This document shows, one piece after another, positions 11,113 to 21,589 of a stretch of DNA of 64,000 nt. The stretch spans positions 51,708,308 through 51,772,307 of the forward strand of contig OV884056.1 in NCBI GenBank assembly GCA_930367215.1, in the 5' to 3' direction. Made by a program: the position numbers and the translations under genes. The number at the start of each line of letters is the position of its first letter. Positions within the stretch are counted from its first letter, which is position 1. Below the pieces are notes generated by a model. The model worked only from the letters and a program-made list of their open reading frames with translations, made no database searches and was not told the DNA's origin. The stretch is from Pollenia angustigena. Taxonomy: Eukaryota > Arthropoda > Insecta > Diptera > Polleniidae.

Positions 11113-12110
11113 TAGAGAAAACATGTTTAAATATGGTCACCTCTTACAACACTATTTTTAAAGAAAATTTTTAGCATATTATGTTTAATTTAACCATATT
11201 ATTCTGACCGACAACCATATTATGATTAAAATAGTCTTCCATCAGGAAGCCTCAACCATATTTCGTTTGCCTCCGAAAATGTTATGGTTAATAATAAATA
11301 AAATATGTTTAACACTTATAATGGCATGGTTGGTTTTGAAACCACAGCATGTTTCTCTTGGAAAAGAGGAAAATACTATTGTTAATTTTAAAACAAATTA
11401 TTTTCATATTTAAGCATAGCATGTTCGGAGACAACCATAATATGTTTGTGGCTTCTTGATGGAGTACTAATTTATCCATAATATGGTTGTCGGTGTTTTA
11501 AATTTTATTTAAAAATAGTTTTGTTGGAGGTGACCATATTTAAACCAGTGTTCGAAAATAAACACTAAATATCGTTCTTTAATGTTCGGTTCGGTAGATT
11601 TTTGGAAAACACAAACGCTAATAGTGTTTGTGTAGAAATTCATTAAAAAAAATAACGTTTCCCTGTTTGTCATCTTTCGAACACAAAAATAATACTGTTT
11701 TCATCATACTCAACAAAAGATGAGAACATTCAATTCCGTTCGGTTTTTTTTTGAAAATCCACAAACTTCAATGTGTTCGGTTCGGCTCGTTAATGTTCGT
11801 TCCTTTTCGCTAGTAAAAAACGAACCAAACATTTTTTACAAAAACAAAATACACACACGAAAAAAACATTATAGAACATTAAAATATAATGTTTTTCTAC
11901 AGTATCACTACAATTGTTCTGTTTTTTAACGAAGAACCGAACATTATATAATGTTCGGTTATTTCTTGAAAATAGTTACGAACGGTATAAAGGGTTGTGT
12001 ATGTTTACACAAACACTAAAAAAATAGATATCGTTCTTCGGTGTGTGAGCCGAACGCTAAATAATGTACTGTTTATTTTCGAACACTGATTTAAACATGT
12101 TTTTCCTCTG
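11113..12110. mobile_element. Composite MITE: outer element split by a hAT MITE
   Basis: The outer ends read TAGAGAAAACATGTTTAAAT at the left and, inverted, CAGAGGAAAAACATGTTTAAAT at the right once the inner element at 11546-12088 is removed. Internal pieces AACCATATTATG and CATAATATGGTTGTCGG are also inverted. Without the insertion the element is about 447 bp. No convincing outer target duplication is seen. Confidence 0.75.
11546..12088. mobile_element. hAT-type MITE with 8-bp target-site duplication
   Basis: The element starts CAGTGTTCGAAAATAAAC and ends GTTTATTTTCGAACACTG, a good inverted pair. It is flanked by ATTTAAAC at 11538-11545 and 12089-12096. Deleting the element and one duplication restores the right inverted end of the outer element. 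The 8-bp duplication and CAGTG terminus are hAT hallmarks. Length 543 bp, non-coding. An older copy is at 7878-8430 and a lone end at about 23785-23822. Confidence 0.9.
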
Positions 12111-12392
12111 CGTGTAGATACTCTATTACGAGAAGGTATTTGACTATTATATTGTATGCACTTATATGCTTTTTCCAAAAACTTTTCATTATATGCCAAA
12201 AACATATTTTGCAAGCAAAAAGTTAAAAAAATTTCCCTTGATTAATTTGAATTTGGTAAAAAATAGGAACACCATTGAAAAGCAAAATAAACTTAAAATA
12301 AAAAACAAAGTTTTCTTAAAGAAAGTCTGGGTATATTGGTAAATAGGAAAGAGAACATGTTCTTCTTATCTTACCTCTAATCAACAAACTAA

Positions 12393-12488
12393 CAGGCTGT
12401 TCAACAATTTTATATGGAAAATATTTTTAAAACTGAGTGTTTTTCATACAAATTCCTATGCGAACGTTCGAAATTGTTGAACAGGCAG
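12393..12488. mobile_element. Small MITE, CTGCCTGTTCAACAATTTCG family, copy 1
   Basis: A 96-bp unit bounded by TAA-CAGGCTGTTCAACAATTT and AAATTGTTGAACAGGCAG-TTA. The TWA-like flanks suggest a PIF/Harbinger-type element, although the flanks here are inverted rather than direct. Relatives lie at 48190-48317 and, as a fragment, near 57434-57480. Confidence 0.65.
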
Positions 12489-12493
12489 TTAGA

Positions 12494-13845
12494 CTTGCTA
12501 AAAGAAAACTTCCATAGTGTGAACCCTGACTTAGCCAGAAAACATTTAAGGTTTCAATAAAGTTCAAACTAAATTCTTGAATATATTAATACTTTTGAGA
12601 GTAATTTTCATTGAAAATTTACCATTGTGCATTCAATTCTGAGTGAATATATTAGTTCTGCTTGTGTGATTCTTTAGTTAAATATTTTCTCCAACTAAAT
12701 TCAATACAATACGAAAAAAATCTGAACAAGAATACTAAAAATCATAAATAATAGCTGCTTATACTCATCAGCCATCCAAAACGAATCTGAGTTGTGGGTG
12801 TAGTTGGTTGGCTGGCAGGTTTGGAAATTTTCTTTTTGATTTCTATAGGCTCTCGGTTCTCTGAACTATGTCGTTAAAAACAAAAAAAAAAAAAAAAAAA
12901 AACTGGGTGGTGCTTTTGTGTTTAGTCTATATAAAATATTTAAGTATACGATTGTATACAAGAGACTTTAACTTAATAATTATTAGTTATAGAAGTAACG
13001 AATACAATGAAACGAAAACTATTTCACAAGTGCCAGTAACTTAATAGAAACTCGCGGGAAATTACGTGGTATGTATTTTTTTTTTTATAAAATTATATAT
13101 TTCAAATTCGCCTTAAAAAAAATGTGTAGGTGTTGTTGTCTTTGATTTTGGAGGGGAATTCTGTTTTCGTAAGTACAACAAAATAGAGTAGTATAAGTGT
13201 AAGAGTGTTTTTGTATCACCAAAAGGGGGACGAACGAATCATTTTCTTTCAAAGTCATCAAAGCGTAATTACTTTAGTACGAGCTATATTTACTATGAAT
13301 CATTAGCATGTAGCTTTATATTTTCGTCATGGTTCTTCACAAGTAAATATGTGTGTGTGTGGCTGTGTTATATTTTTCTGTTTTTCAATCCAATCTGCTA
13401 AACAATTGAAAATAACAACAGCAACAACAACAACACTTATCTTTCATTATCTTGTCGACAATAATAATAATAAAAATAATAGCAGCGAACAAACTTGTAG
13501 TTTTAATATTTAAGTGTTCAGCGTAGCCACCAGTTTGGATGTCGGTACAATTTAAACATTTTAAGTTTAAGTGTTGCATTTCTATTGGTCGTTTCTAGTT
13601 AGTTGATTTTAGTCTTTGTATTAGTTTATATTATTAACTTACAGATACATTAATAAACTTTTAAAGAGAATAAAATACTTGTCTTTTAAATAGGTTATTA
13701 TTTTTTTAAAAGAGGGGGAGTACTTCTCTTATTCCCCTTCTTTCTAAAACCCCATTTAAAAAAGTAAGAATGCTATGCCGGCACCCTTTACCAAGCATTA
13801 CATATTTTTGGGAAATGACTTTCATATTTAATCAAATAAAACTAA
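12494..13845. other. Spacer with simple repeats, no gene seen
   Basis: Contains a ~20-base A run near 12883, a GT run at 13346-13361 and CAA/ATA triplet runs at 13415-13475. The 64-codon minus-strand frame over the triplets (poly-Cys) is a repeat artefact. Confidence 0.5.
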
Positions 13846-14051
13846 TAAAGGGTGGTTAAAATTTAAGGGCCGATGTTGATTTTGAATAAAACACAAGTTA
13901 TTTAGGAAATTATTGTCTCTTTTTTTTCTTATGATAATATTGGTATGGTTCAATTATGTATGGAACAAAATATTGGCCAAATTTTCGATGACGCTGAAGC
14001 GTAATTGAGGTTTTATGCCGTTAATGTGCCTAATCATTTCATCCTTTAGCT

Positions 14052-15164
14052 CAGGGTTGTTAGATGTGACGATTTTTCGTCATTTTGACGATTTTTTTGT
14101 GAAAATACAGTAAAATGACGATTGACGATTTTTAAACTAAAAGTAATAGTGTTATGACGATTTTCTGGCATCAGTAAAACACTTACAAGAAATATTAACA
14201 ATTATATTGGGAACAGTTCAAAACGTAAAAATCCTTTTTCGATATACAGAAATTATTAGCAATTAAACAAAAAAAGTTCTTCCCCCATCACAAGCCAGGT
14301 GGTTTTCATTAGAAGAACTAGTAATTCGAATTCTACAATTAAATGAATGCCATCGATACGGCAAAAAAATATATACTAGCGCCCCGATTTTCGTCGGTCC
14401 TATTTGGTCCGCTTTTTAAAAATTGGTTAAATTCGCTTTGCGTTTTAATGATTTCGATTTCCGTCGCTACATACGATTTCATTTTTTCGCTGAAGTCATA
14501 ATCATGTATGAAAAATTTTCTATTTGCGTGTAAAAAGGCGAATTCCCATTTAATTATGTAAGGTAAGTTATTCTAAGTATAGTTGAGTGTGAGAGTGAGA
14601 AGTATTGTAGAAAAATTAGTGAAAAGTGAAGAAAATGCACTCGTTTGGAACTAAAATTGGCCGTCATAAATCGTTTCAAGTCGGGTAAAAAGACTGTTGA
14701 TTTAGACAGAACCCTTGGCTTATCACCTTCAATAGTAAAACAATTTGATTAGTGATAGCGCTAAAACTGAATCATTTAAAGATAGCTCGAGTTAATAGCA
14801 AATGAGATTTTATTTTTTATTTAATGTTTTTGTGAATATGGATAAATGAAATAAATAAATGTTGTTATGTTTTTATGAAAATATATTTTTTTCTTATGTA
14901 TTTTTTTTCAAATGATAAATATATTTCATCCCACTTGCTGAAATAAATAGAATAAAACTTAACAATATCACTTTCTTTATCATAAATATAATTTCTTGCT
15001 AAAAATTTAGATTTTTGAACCACTCAATGCAATAAATTGTCTTCAATTTGTAAAATTTAAATATTTGACGATTTGTTGACGATTTTGTTAACTGTTCATG
15101 ACGATTTTGACGAATTTTGTTCAAACTTTTGACGATTTTTGAAGAAAAAAGCCTAACAACCCTG
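14052..15164. mobile_element. Non-autonomous hAT element nested in the mariner transposase
   Basis: The ends are CAGGGTTGTTAG and CTAACAACCCTG, perfect 12-bp inverted repeats. Both sides carry the 8-bp duplication CTTTAGCT (14044-14051 and 15165-15172). Subterminal GACGATTTT repeats are plentiful at both ends, a common hAT feature. Length 1113 bp. It lacks a recognisable hAT transposase but carries the CENP-B-like fragment at 14636-14752. The insertion cleanly interrupts the mariner reading frame at its C-terminal coding part. Confidence 0.95.
14636..14752 (+). pseudogene. CENP-B/pogo-type helix-turn-helix fragment carried in the hAT element
   Basis: The frame reads LELKLAVINRFKSGKKTVDL, then DRTLGLSPSIVKQF and a stop. 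The pattern (Leu-x-x-Lys-Leu ... Ile ... Gly-x-Lys ... hydrophobic ... Gly-Leu-Ser-x-Ser-x-Val) is that of the N-terminal DNA-binding helix-turn-helix of CENP-B, pogo and Tigger proteins. About 38 codons remain, and a GTAAGT donor-like site lies upstream at 14561-14566. This domain does not belong to hAT transposases. It was presumably acquired from a pogo-like element or host gene, or is a nested remnant. Assignment rests on pattern reading only. Confidence 0.5.
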
Positions 15165-16199
15165 CTTTAGCTCTTGAATTGTTCCTGGCTTTTGATATCG
15201 CCACCACGTGAGATAACACGGCCATTAAATTTGTCGCGCAAAAGAGCCATTGTTTCGTTAGCTGTGTGGCAAGTGGCACCGTCCTGTTGAAACCACATAT
15301 CGTCCACATCCATATCTTTCAATTCGGGCCATAAAAAGTTCGTTATTATCTCACGATAGCGAACACCATTCACAGTAGCTGCCTCTCCAGCCTCATTTTT
15401 GAAAAAATACGGCCCGATGATGCCGCCAGCCCATGAACCGTACCAAACAGTCACTCTTTGTGGGTGCATTGGATTTTCGGCAATTACTATTGGATTATTA
15501 TTCGCCCAAATACGACAATTCTGCTTATTGACGAATCCACTGAGGTGAAAATGTGCCTCATCACTGAAGATAAATTTCTTGGAAAATTGATCATCAACTG
15601 TTGCCAATTCTTGCCACCATTCTGACCATTGACGACGCTTGGAATGGTCAAGAGGCTTTAGTTCTTGAGTCAATTGCACTTTGTAAGCGTGTAAATGCAA
15701 GTCTTTATGCATAATGTTCATCAACGACGAGCGTGAAAGTTGCAATTGTTGGGCACGACGACGAGTTGAAGTGGACGGCTATTCAGCCTCACTATCGCGA
15801 ACAGCAGCAATTTTTTCTGCAGTACGAGCTGTACGAGCATGAACTGGTGTTTTCACATCTTCTACAGATCCGGTTTGCTCAAATTTTGGCACGATTTTTC
15901 CGATTGTACGGACATTTGGACGATTAAATCGACCGAAAAAATCACGAAGTGCACGATATGCATTTTGATTTGAACGCCTATTTTCAAAATAATACTTAAT
16001 AACTTTAACGCATTGCTCGATTGTGTATCTTTCCATGGTTCAAATTAAGTTAGTCTGAAATTGAGAAACGTCAAATAAAATAAAGAATAAAACTTGACGT
16101 TTAGGTGTGGTTCACATTCAACATCGGCCCTTAAAATTTACCTTTATATATCAAACTCCATGACAGTATTATTATTCGTTGCAGTTTTTTGACAGATGA

Positions 16200-16640
16200 A
16201 AATTTTGTTTTTTTTAATATGGGTTTTATGTGGACTTGTGGTTAAATATACACCGATCATCACAAAACTAAATAAGACTAAATTTGATTACAATAATATC
16301 AATTGTAAGCGTTATAGATGTATTAAAGTGATTTTCTGGGGGCGACTTAGCATGGTATCTGTGGTAAATTGTGGGTCTGACAAAATCTGAAAAAGTGATT
16401 TCTATTTTTACAAAACTTATAATTTTATCGTTATTTGTTGGCGTTAGCGTATAAAAACTTATTTTGAGTCTGAGTTTAATGTGGGTCCCATGTTAATTTA
16501 TGGACCGATGATTATGAAACTGCGTGGTTTAATTTATAGTCATATATGTACAACCAATTCGTGCAAGTTTTAGGTTTTATATCGCGAAAAACACGATAAT
16601 AAGGGAATAACACAAAACCCTCAGTATCGTGTGTGGGTGC
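16200..16640. repeat. Decayed copy of the ACCGATC... dispersed repeat
   Basis: Phrases such as ACACCGATCATCAC, GTAAATTGTGGG and TTTATGGACCGATGATTATG resemble the ~154-bp units of the element at 50108-51181. Too diverged for boundaries. The 64-codon plus-strand frame starting at 16196 has no recognisable motif. Confidence 0.4.
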
Positions 16641-17008
16641 ACCAGTATGAGTATGTATCGCTAGACTGTAGGGTATTCAAACGAATAATCGTTCTGCGAT
16701 TAATCGAATAATTTTTGGCTTTAAACAGTCCAAATAATTCAAAATTGCTTATTTTCGATTAACAAATAATTTATGTCGATTAATCGATTCATCGGAAATT
16801 TGTTTTTTTACAGTATTAGTTTTTTTCTTTTATGTAAACAAACAAGCCGGTACGTTTTAAATACCCTTTTATTGTTTCTTAACACAGGAACATTTCCTGC
16901 GAGTACCAATTTTTTAAAATATAGTTCAAAGACTGAAACCAAACAATTTGTAAATAATTTATTTTTTTAAGAATGTTTAGTACAGACTTTTACCACAATG
17001 ATTTAGAT

Positions 17009-18594
17009 CAGGGCTGGCAAAAACCCAACCCAGTGGGTTTTTCATGGGTTTTATTGGGTTTAATTGGGTTTTGTTGTTTTTCGTGTAATGGTATAATAAT
17101 TGGTCTAAGCAATGTTGCCAACTCATCTCTTTTCGGTTTAGATTTGGCAAGAAAATCTTCAATATTTTTTTATGGCATCATCATCAAATGCATGGATGGT
17201 TAAAAGAAAAGCTAGGCTTAAATAAGTTCTTACATTTATGCCTCAACTGCCAAGTGATTACTTTTTTGAACTTATATGCCCAAATAAAATCGGAACATAT
17301 AAATGAATTTGACAATGGCATTCATAGAATTTTAAATAACGTTCAGTTGTGTAAAGAAGCTTTGAATCTCTAACAAATGTTGCTTAAAGTTCATAAAGAT
17401 CTTAATGCTGTTCAAAGTGGCTCCGCTACAATTGCAACTGCCATTGATGTAATTTGTTGAACAGTTATATACTACTGTCAAAACGGAATTTTGTTGAAAC
17501 GCGTACTTACTCCAACTCATTATTTGGCGAATGTAATGCATCCCAAATATGTATATAAGTATGTATGCAAGCTAATTAGTCAAGAATTAGCATTGCAAAT
17601 TTAAGTTGCAGAATATTTTTCACAATTACGGTATTCAGTTCCGATTTTATTTGATTGAATAAATGGAAAAAGCACACAAGGAAAAGTATTTACACTAAAA
17701 GCTGCAATTTAAACAGCCTTAAGCCAAATGTAAAATGTAAATGTTTAAAAGTTGCAACATTGCAGTTTTTTTCCATATAACATTATTTTCATATTTATAT
17801 TCTTTTTTCATTGAAGACGTAATAATAAGATGACAGGCTGTTTTACTTTATTTGACACGACAAATATGTACAAAATCACACTTTTAAACTATAATAAAGA
17901 CATTCAACATGAGTGCAATTTTCCATTTTTCTTTTTTTGCAATCAAAAAAATCAGAACTAAACAACAGGTCAAAAATTTAAAATTTCTACCAGCAAACTT
18001 TTACGATTTTTTCGCTTCAGTAATAAATTGCCCTGCTAGTTCAGAATCAATAGAAAATATTTTTCCCCCTTATTGTTTAACATAGAATAACCATAGAAAT
18101 CGTCTAGGATTGGAAAAAGCATTAGCTCTTGTTCTTGTTAAAATGTATCGACATATAAAATCTGAGTCACTTTTTTTTTATTGGATTTTAACTTCAATTT
18201 CGGCATTTTCAAAATCAAATTCAGGTTTTTAAACAACAAAATCAGAATTTTCGTAATCCAGTTGAGTATTTTACAAATCATGTTCCGCATTTTTCAAATA
18301 AAATTTATTTTAAAAAGCCTGATTTTGATTTTCAAAAGGAATTAGATTTAAATAATTAATAAAAAGAGAAAAGCCCACTACCGTTAAATCAACATACGTA
18401 CAACTGGGCATATAAACACTTTGTATGCATTTTATAATAATTTTCTTTTATTTTTCTGTAAAAAAAAATTAAAAATTAAACCATCTTTGTATTAATGAAT
18501 ATAAAGAAAACAACCCACTTAGGTTTTTTAAAACAAAATACCCATTAAAACCCGGGTGGGGTTTTCTGGGCTACCCAGTGGGCAGGCAACCCTG
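17009..18594 (+). mobile_element. hAT element with 8-bp duplication, nested in copy 3
   Basis: The ends CAGGGCTGGCAAAAACCC and, inverted, CAGGGTTGCCTGCCCACTGG are hAT-like, and subterminal GGGTTTT/CCCAACCCAGTGGG repeats occur on both sides. The duplication ATTTAGAT flanks it at 17001-17008 and 18595-18602. Length 1586 bp. It carries a broken transposase segment at 17188-17604. Confidence 0.93.
17188..17604 (+). pseudogene. hAT transposase relic
   Basis: One frame runs about 138 codons with two in-frame stops. Recognisable are VHKDLNAVQSGSATIATAID, typical of the segment before the last catalytic region (ALN.LQ...TIADA), and LTPTHYLANVMHPKY, the conserved P..LAN.lhPkY motif of hAT transposases. 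The N-terminal zinc finger, first catalytic parts and C-terminal dimerisation domain are not seen. Non-functional. Confidence 0.75.
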
Positions 18595-18639
18595 ATTTAG
18601 ATGAATACGGTTTTTGAGACCAGACCTTAACAAGACTAA

Positions 18640-18880
18640 TAAAATTGTTTAAAAATCAATAAGAGACTCAAGTTGTATAATGGAAGACTACCAATTGGTA
18701 GAAAAGACGAGAAATAGAACAGAGATATTTGATATTTTTTTTAACGCTTTACTTTAAATCTCTCCAACGTCAACAATAAATCAAGTGTCATCAAAACAAA
18801 AGACAGAAATCGCTTGAAACAGAAACATTTAAACTGTATACTCTTTTTGAAAGATTATTTAAGAAGATCAGCTTAAACTT
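18640..18880 (+). pseudogene. hAT C-terminal relic (copy 3)
   Basis: The frame gives SSVIKTKDRNRLKQKHLNCI then LFLKDYL, matching the dimerisation-domain tail seen at 9868-10115 and 26261-26566 (KTKEKNRFNPKHLNQIIFLN). A frameshift separates it from a weaker upstream match (SPTSTIN). Confidence 0.65.
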
Positions 18881-18948
18881 TGATGAAACTACCTTTTGTT
18901 AAATTATTTGGGGGTATTATCAAAAAGTAATTTCAATTTTTGGGAATA

Positions 18949-19265
18949 CAAAATTTTAATTTCAAAAGATTTTGTTATTCGTGCTTAATTCCCAGTTTTC
19001 ATTCTTGATAAAAACACTTGAAATTTTTGTTGATGTGATAAGCTATTCCTATGCGTATTTCAATGGTTGCTTAGGCCAGATCATCAGGAAACTTCATCCA
19101 TAAAGATTTTAGAAAAACTAAAGATATTAAACCAGATAAAACTGTTAAACGTATAAGACTTATAAGCAACAGTTCTACTTGTAACAATATCAAAGTTCAA
19201 ACAAAACACATCAACAATAAACAGTGGGTTTATCCCATCTTACATTCCCCACTACAATTACGAAG
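18949..19265 (+). repeat. Dispersed repeat family A, copy 2
   Basis: Contains CATTCTTGATAAAAACACTT, GGTTGCTTAGGCCAGATCAT and CATTCCCCACTACAATTA in the same order as copy 1. More similar to copy 3 (23365-23655), with which it shares AACTTCATCCATAAAGATTT. Confidence 0.75.
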
Positions 19266-19279
19266 TTTCACGAGGTTGC

Positions 19280-19395
19280 CTGTTATCAACTCATATCGTC
19301 ATAATGCCCTCAATAATATTTTTCAATTGTTTAAAAAATATTGTTGTGTTTTAAACAAAATAAAAATTTTAATGATGTGTTCATGAACTGAAAAT
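19280..19395 (-). repeat. Inverted copy of the short repeat at 10535-10640
   Basis: TCATATCGTCATAAT followed by AATATTGTTGTGTTTTAAAC is the reverse complement of the segment inside hAT copy 1. It is about 100 bp and may mark another degraded hAT fragment. Confidence 0.5.
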
Positions 19396-19419
19396 CAAAG
19401 ATCGATTATAAAAAATGAT

Positions 19420-19590
19420 TCAAATATTTCGGCTATATTGCGAGAAGAGAAAGAACTAGTGAGGGACTGATAGTTAATGGAAAGGTTGATGGAAGAAAGA
19501 GGAAGGTCAATCTCAAGATGGTCAAACTAACTGAAACCTCTAAGCGAAGCTATACAGCAGGCGGAAAATAAAGAAGAATGAAGAGCAAAC
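19420..19590 (+). pseudogene. LINE ORF2 C-terminal relic
   Basis: One frame reads FGYIARRERTSEGLIVNGKV then DGRKRK; a second frame continues RGRSISRWSN ... LSEAIQQAENKEE. Together they follow the order FGHI-RR ... GKV-G-R ... GRP-RW ... AQ-A-NR typical of C-terminal tails of insect non-LTR retrotransposons. A frameshift and stops break it. No 3' tail or target duplication is visible. Confidence 0.6.
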
Positions 19591-19599
19591 TTTTGGATT

Positions 19600-21580
19600 G
19601 CTTAAATTTTTTTATATTATGTTAACAATATAAGAGAGATGGTACTCTTTACAATTAAGGAAATCATGTGCTAGACTTTTCTCAAATCTACCTAGCGGGA
19701 GAATATAAGCGAGAAATCTTTTAATCCATTCTTAAGAAAAACAATTATTATTTAATATTTAAATTTATAATATGTATATTATTATCTGTCGACATTAGTA
19801 TACCTCTATTCAATGGAAGAAATATTTAAGAGAATCACCTACTTCTTGGCATTAAAAGCTCTTTTCTGCAATTAGTCGGTACAACCTCTTTTATTACCAA
19901 TCTTAGAGATACGTAGATAATAAATGTTAATTTATAGGCGATCAATAAGCTTTAGAGGAATATAAACTGTATATTTCGGTCAATAATTTCTCCTATTTGT
20001 GGTTATCACAATGGGATAATTGATCTATGAACTTTTAAATGTGTGTGTGATTTTTTAAGGGCTTTTAAATCTGAAAATAGAATAGAAAGAGAAATAAAAA
20101 GTTTCCATTACTTTCAATGGAACTTTTTTGCTCTTTTAAATAATTGAGAAATAACTTCGAATCAAATCAGAGAAGATTCACTGCTTGACTAGTTTTGCTA
20201 ATAAAAGCTTTAATATTAATGTCCTTAACTCTTCTACGTTTTGCTAGAAAACAATAGAATTGCTATCAAAAGTTCAGCAATCTAATTGTTTCTGAATGAC
20301 TCATGTTTATCCTCGAGCAATAATTATATCTTTTTGTTAATTATTTATTCTAAATAATTTATAAGAAAATGGTTGAATGATTTTGTATAATCACATTAAT
20401 TTGTTTTGTATAACAAAAAACAATGAAAAATTTAAAGCAAAGTTCGGCAGATATTCAGTAATAAAAGTACCTGTTGTTTGTAAATTCCAATACATACAAA
20501 CATAAATAAACTTAAGTAAATATATGTATGTTGTATATGTAAATGTATTACCATTTCATGTTACACTTAGAATGCAGACTTTCCTGCATCCGGTCTCAGC
20601 TAAAAAAATTTAAATTTCAACAAGTGTTTTTAATGCAACAAATAAAAAAAAGTATCTCTAAGAGATTGACAAAAAGAGGGTGGAATAAATTAGCCAAACG
20701 GGGAGTGCTTCACGTTTTCAAACAACAAACAACGACAAAATTAAGTTTAATTTCTTGTTGAAATAATATTGAAAACAAAAAAACAAATATATTTCGTTTT
20801 TTTTTTAGGAAAATCATTTATATAATGTGGCAACAAATAAACACACAAGCCACTCATACTTATTCTATTGTATTGTAGATACACTTTACTGTGACTATCT
20901 AATGGATACATGGTCGATCTCAATTTGAAATAAATTATACTTGATTATCATTTGTTGTTGCTTGTTGTTCTGTGTTTTGTTTTTTTATTATTTCCGTAAA
21001 AATATAATATAACTAAAGCTTATTCTACAAGTCATTTGCAAACTTAATTTCTCCACCATTTATTAGAATTAAGCAGAACAGAACAGAAATCCAACACACC
21101 AACCACCACCATTCGTCAAATAAATGGACAATACACAAAAAAAAAAAAAAAATTATAATTCGCGTTTTTTTTTTGTTGGTCTCAATATGAATTTGCTCAG
21201 CCAGGCGTAAAACTTTGAGATCGTCAGTGAGACAATTTTATTATAGATGTTAATTTTTTATTTTTTCTAAACAAGTACGAGGTTCTAATAGATTCGTAGC
21301 AAATAGAAAACATGAATATACAGAAAAATAAATGTATGGATATTTTCGATTACACGATAAAGTTGTTGTTGGACAAAAGTATGGCGTGTATTGTATCTAT
21401 AGATACACGTAAGGTTTTCCATATGCTTTACAAAGTTAGGTGATATAGTGGATTCAGCAGTAAGATTTACAATATTTTAATATCACTGATAAAATTGTTA
21501 AGTTCAAGAATACTTTTTTGTCCACAAGTTATATTTGATTTTCATAGAGACTTTAAATAGAAGAAATCTGGTTGCAACTT
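19600..21580. other. AT-rich spacer, no gene seen
   Basis: Includes A and T runs near 20800 and 21140 and a 72-codon plus-strand frame at 20543-20761 (lysine-rich, no motif) that I do not regard as a gene. Confidence 0.5.
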
Positions 21581-21589
21581 TACTAGATC

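Larger units (their letters stand above)
13954..16036 (-). pseudogene. Mariner transposase pseudogene (interrupted)
   Basis: Transcribed right to left from an ATG at 16036. The first 85 codons (MERYTIEQCVKVIKYYFEN...) form the N-terminal helix-turn-helix DNA-binding region. Codon 86 is TAG, after which the same frame stays open to 15167. The catalytic core shows the first aspartate in FSDEAHFHL and the second in FQQDGATCHT, 93 residues apart, the usual Tc1/mariner spacing. After ISRGGDI the sequence carrying the third acidic residue is deleted and the frame shifts. The C-terminus ELKDEMIRHINGIKPQLRF... follows at 14051-13954, beyond the hAT insertion at 14052-15164. It cannot encode an active enzyme. 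Related relics lie at 9049-9114 and 45556-46174. Confidence 0.9.
13849..16143 (-). mobile_element. Mariner-like element, split by a hAT element
   Basis: The left end GGGTGGTTAAAATTTAAGGG continues into CCGATGTTGA; the right end TCAACATCGGCCCTTAAAAT is its inverse. The ends enclose a transposase pseudogene on the minus strand. Removing the nested hAT (14052-15164) and one duplication leaves about 1.17 kb, slightly shorter than a typical ~1.3 kb mariner. TA dinucleotides occur at both borders but the exact boundary is uncertain by a few bases. Confidence 0.85.
16669..18900 (+). mobile_element. hAT element, TAGGGTATTC family, copy 3, split by another hAT
   Basis: Begins TAGGGTATTCAAACG followed by CGATTAATCG-type subterminal repeats like those of copies 1 and 2, and ends with a C-terminal transposase relic at 18640-18880. 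The middle is occupied by the hAT at 17009-18594. The 3' terminus is not recognisable; family A repeat sequence begins near 18949. Confidence 0.65.

Noticed and set aside
15733..15927. Plus-strand ORF over the mariner gene
   Set aside because: Antisense shadow of the minus-strand transposase frame.
20543..20761. 72-codon lysine-rich ORF
   Set aside because: No motif, no repeat support, composition expected of A-rich DNA.
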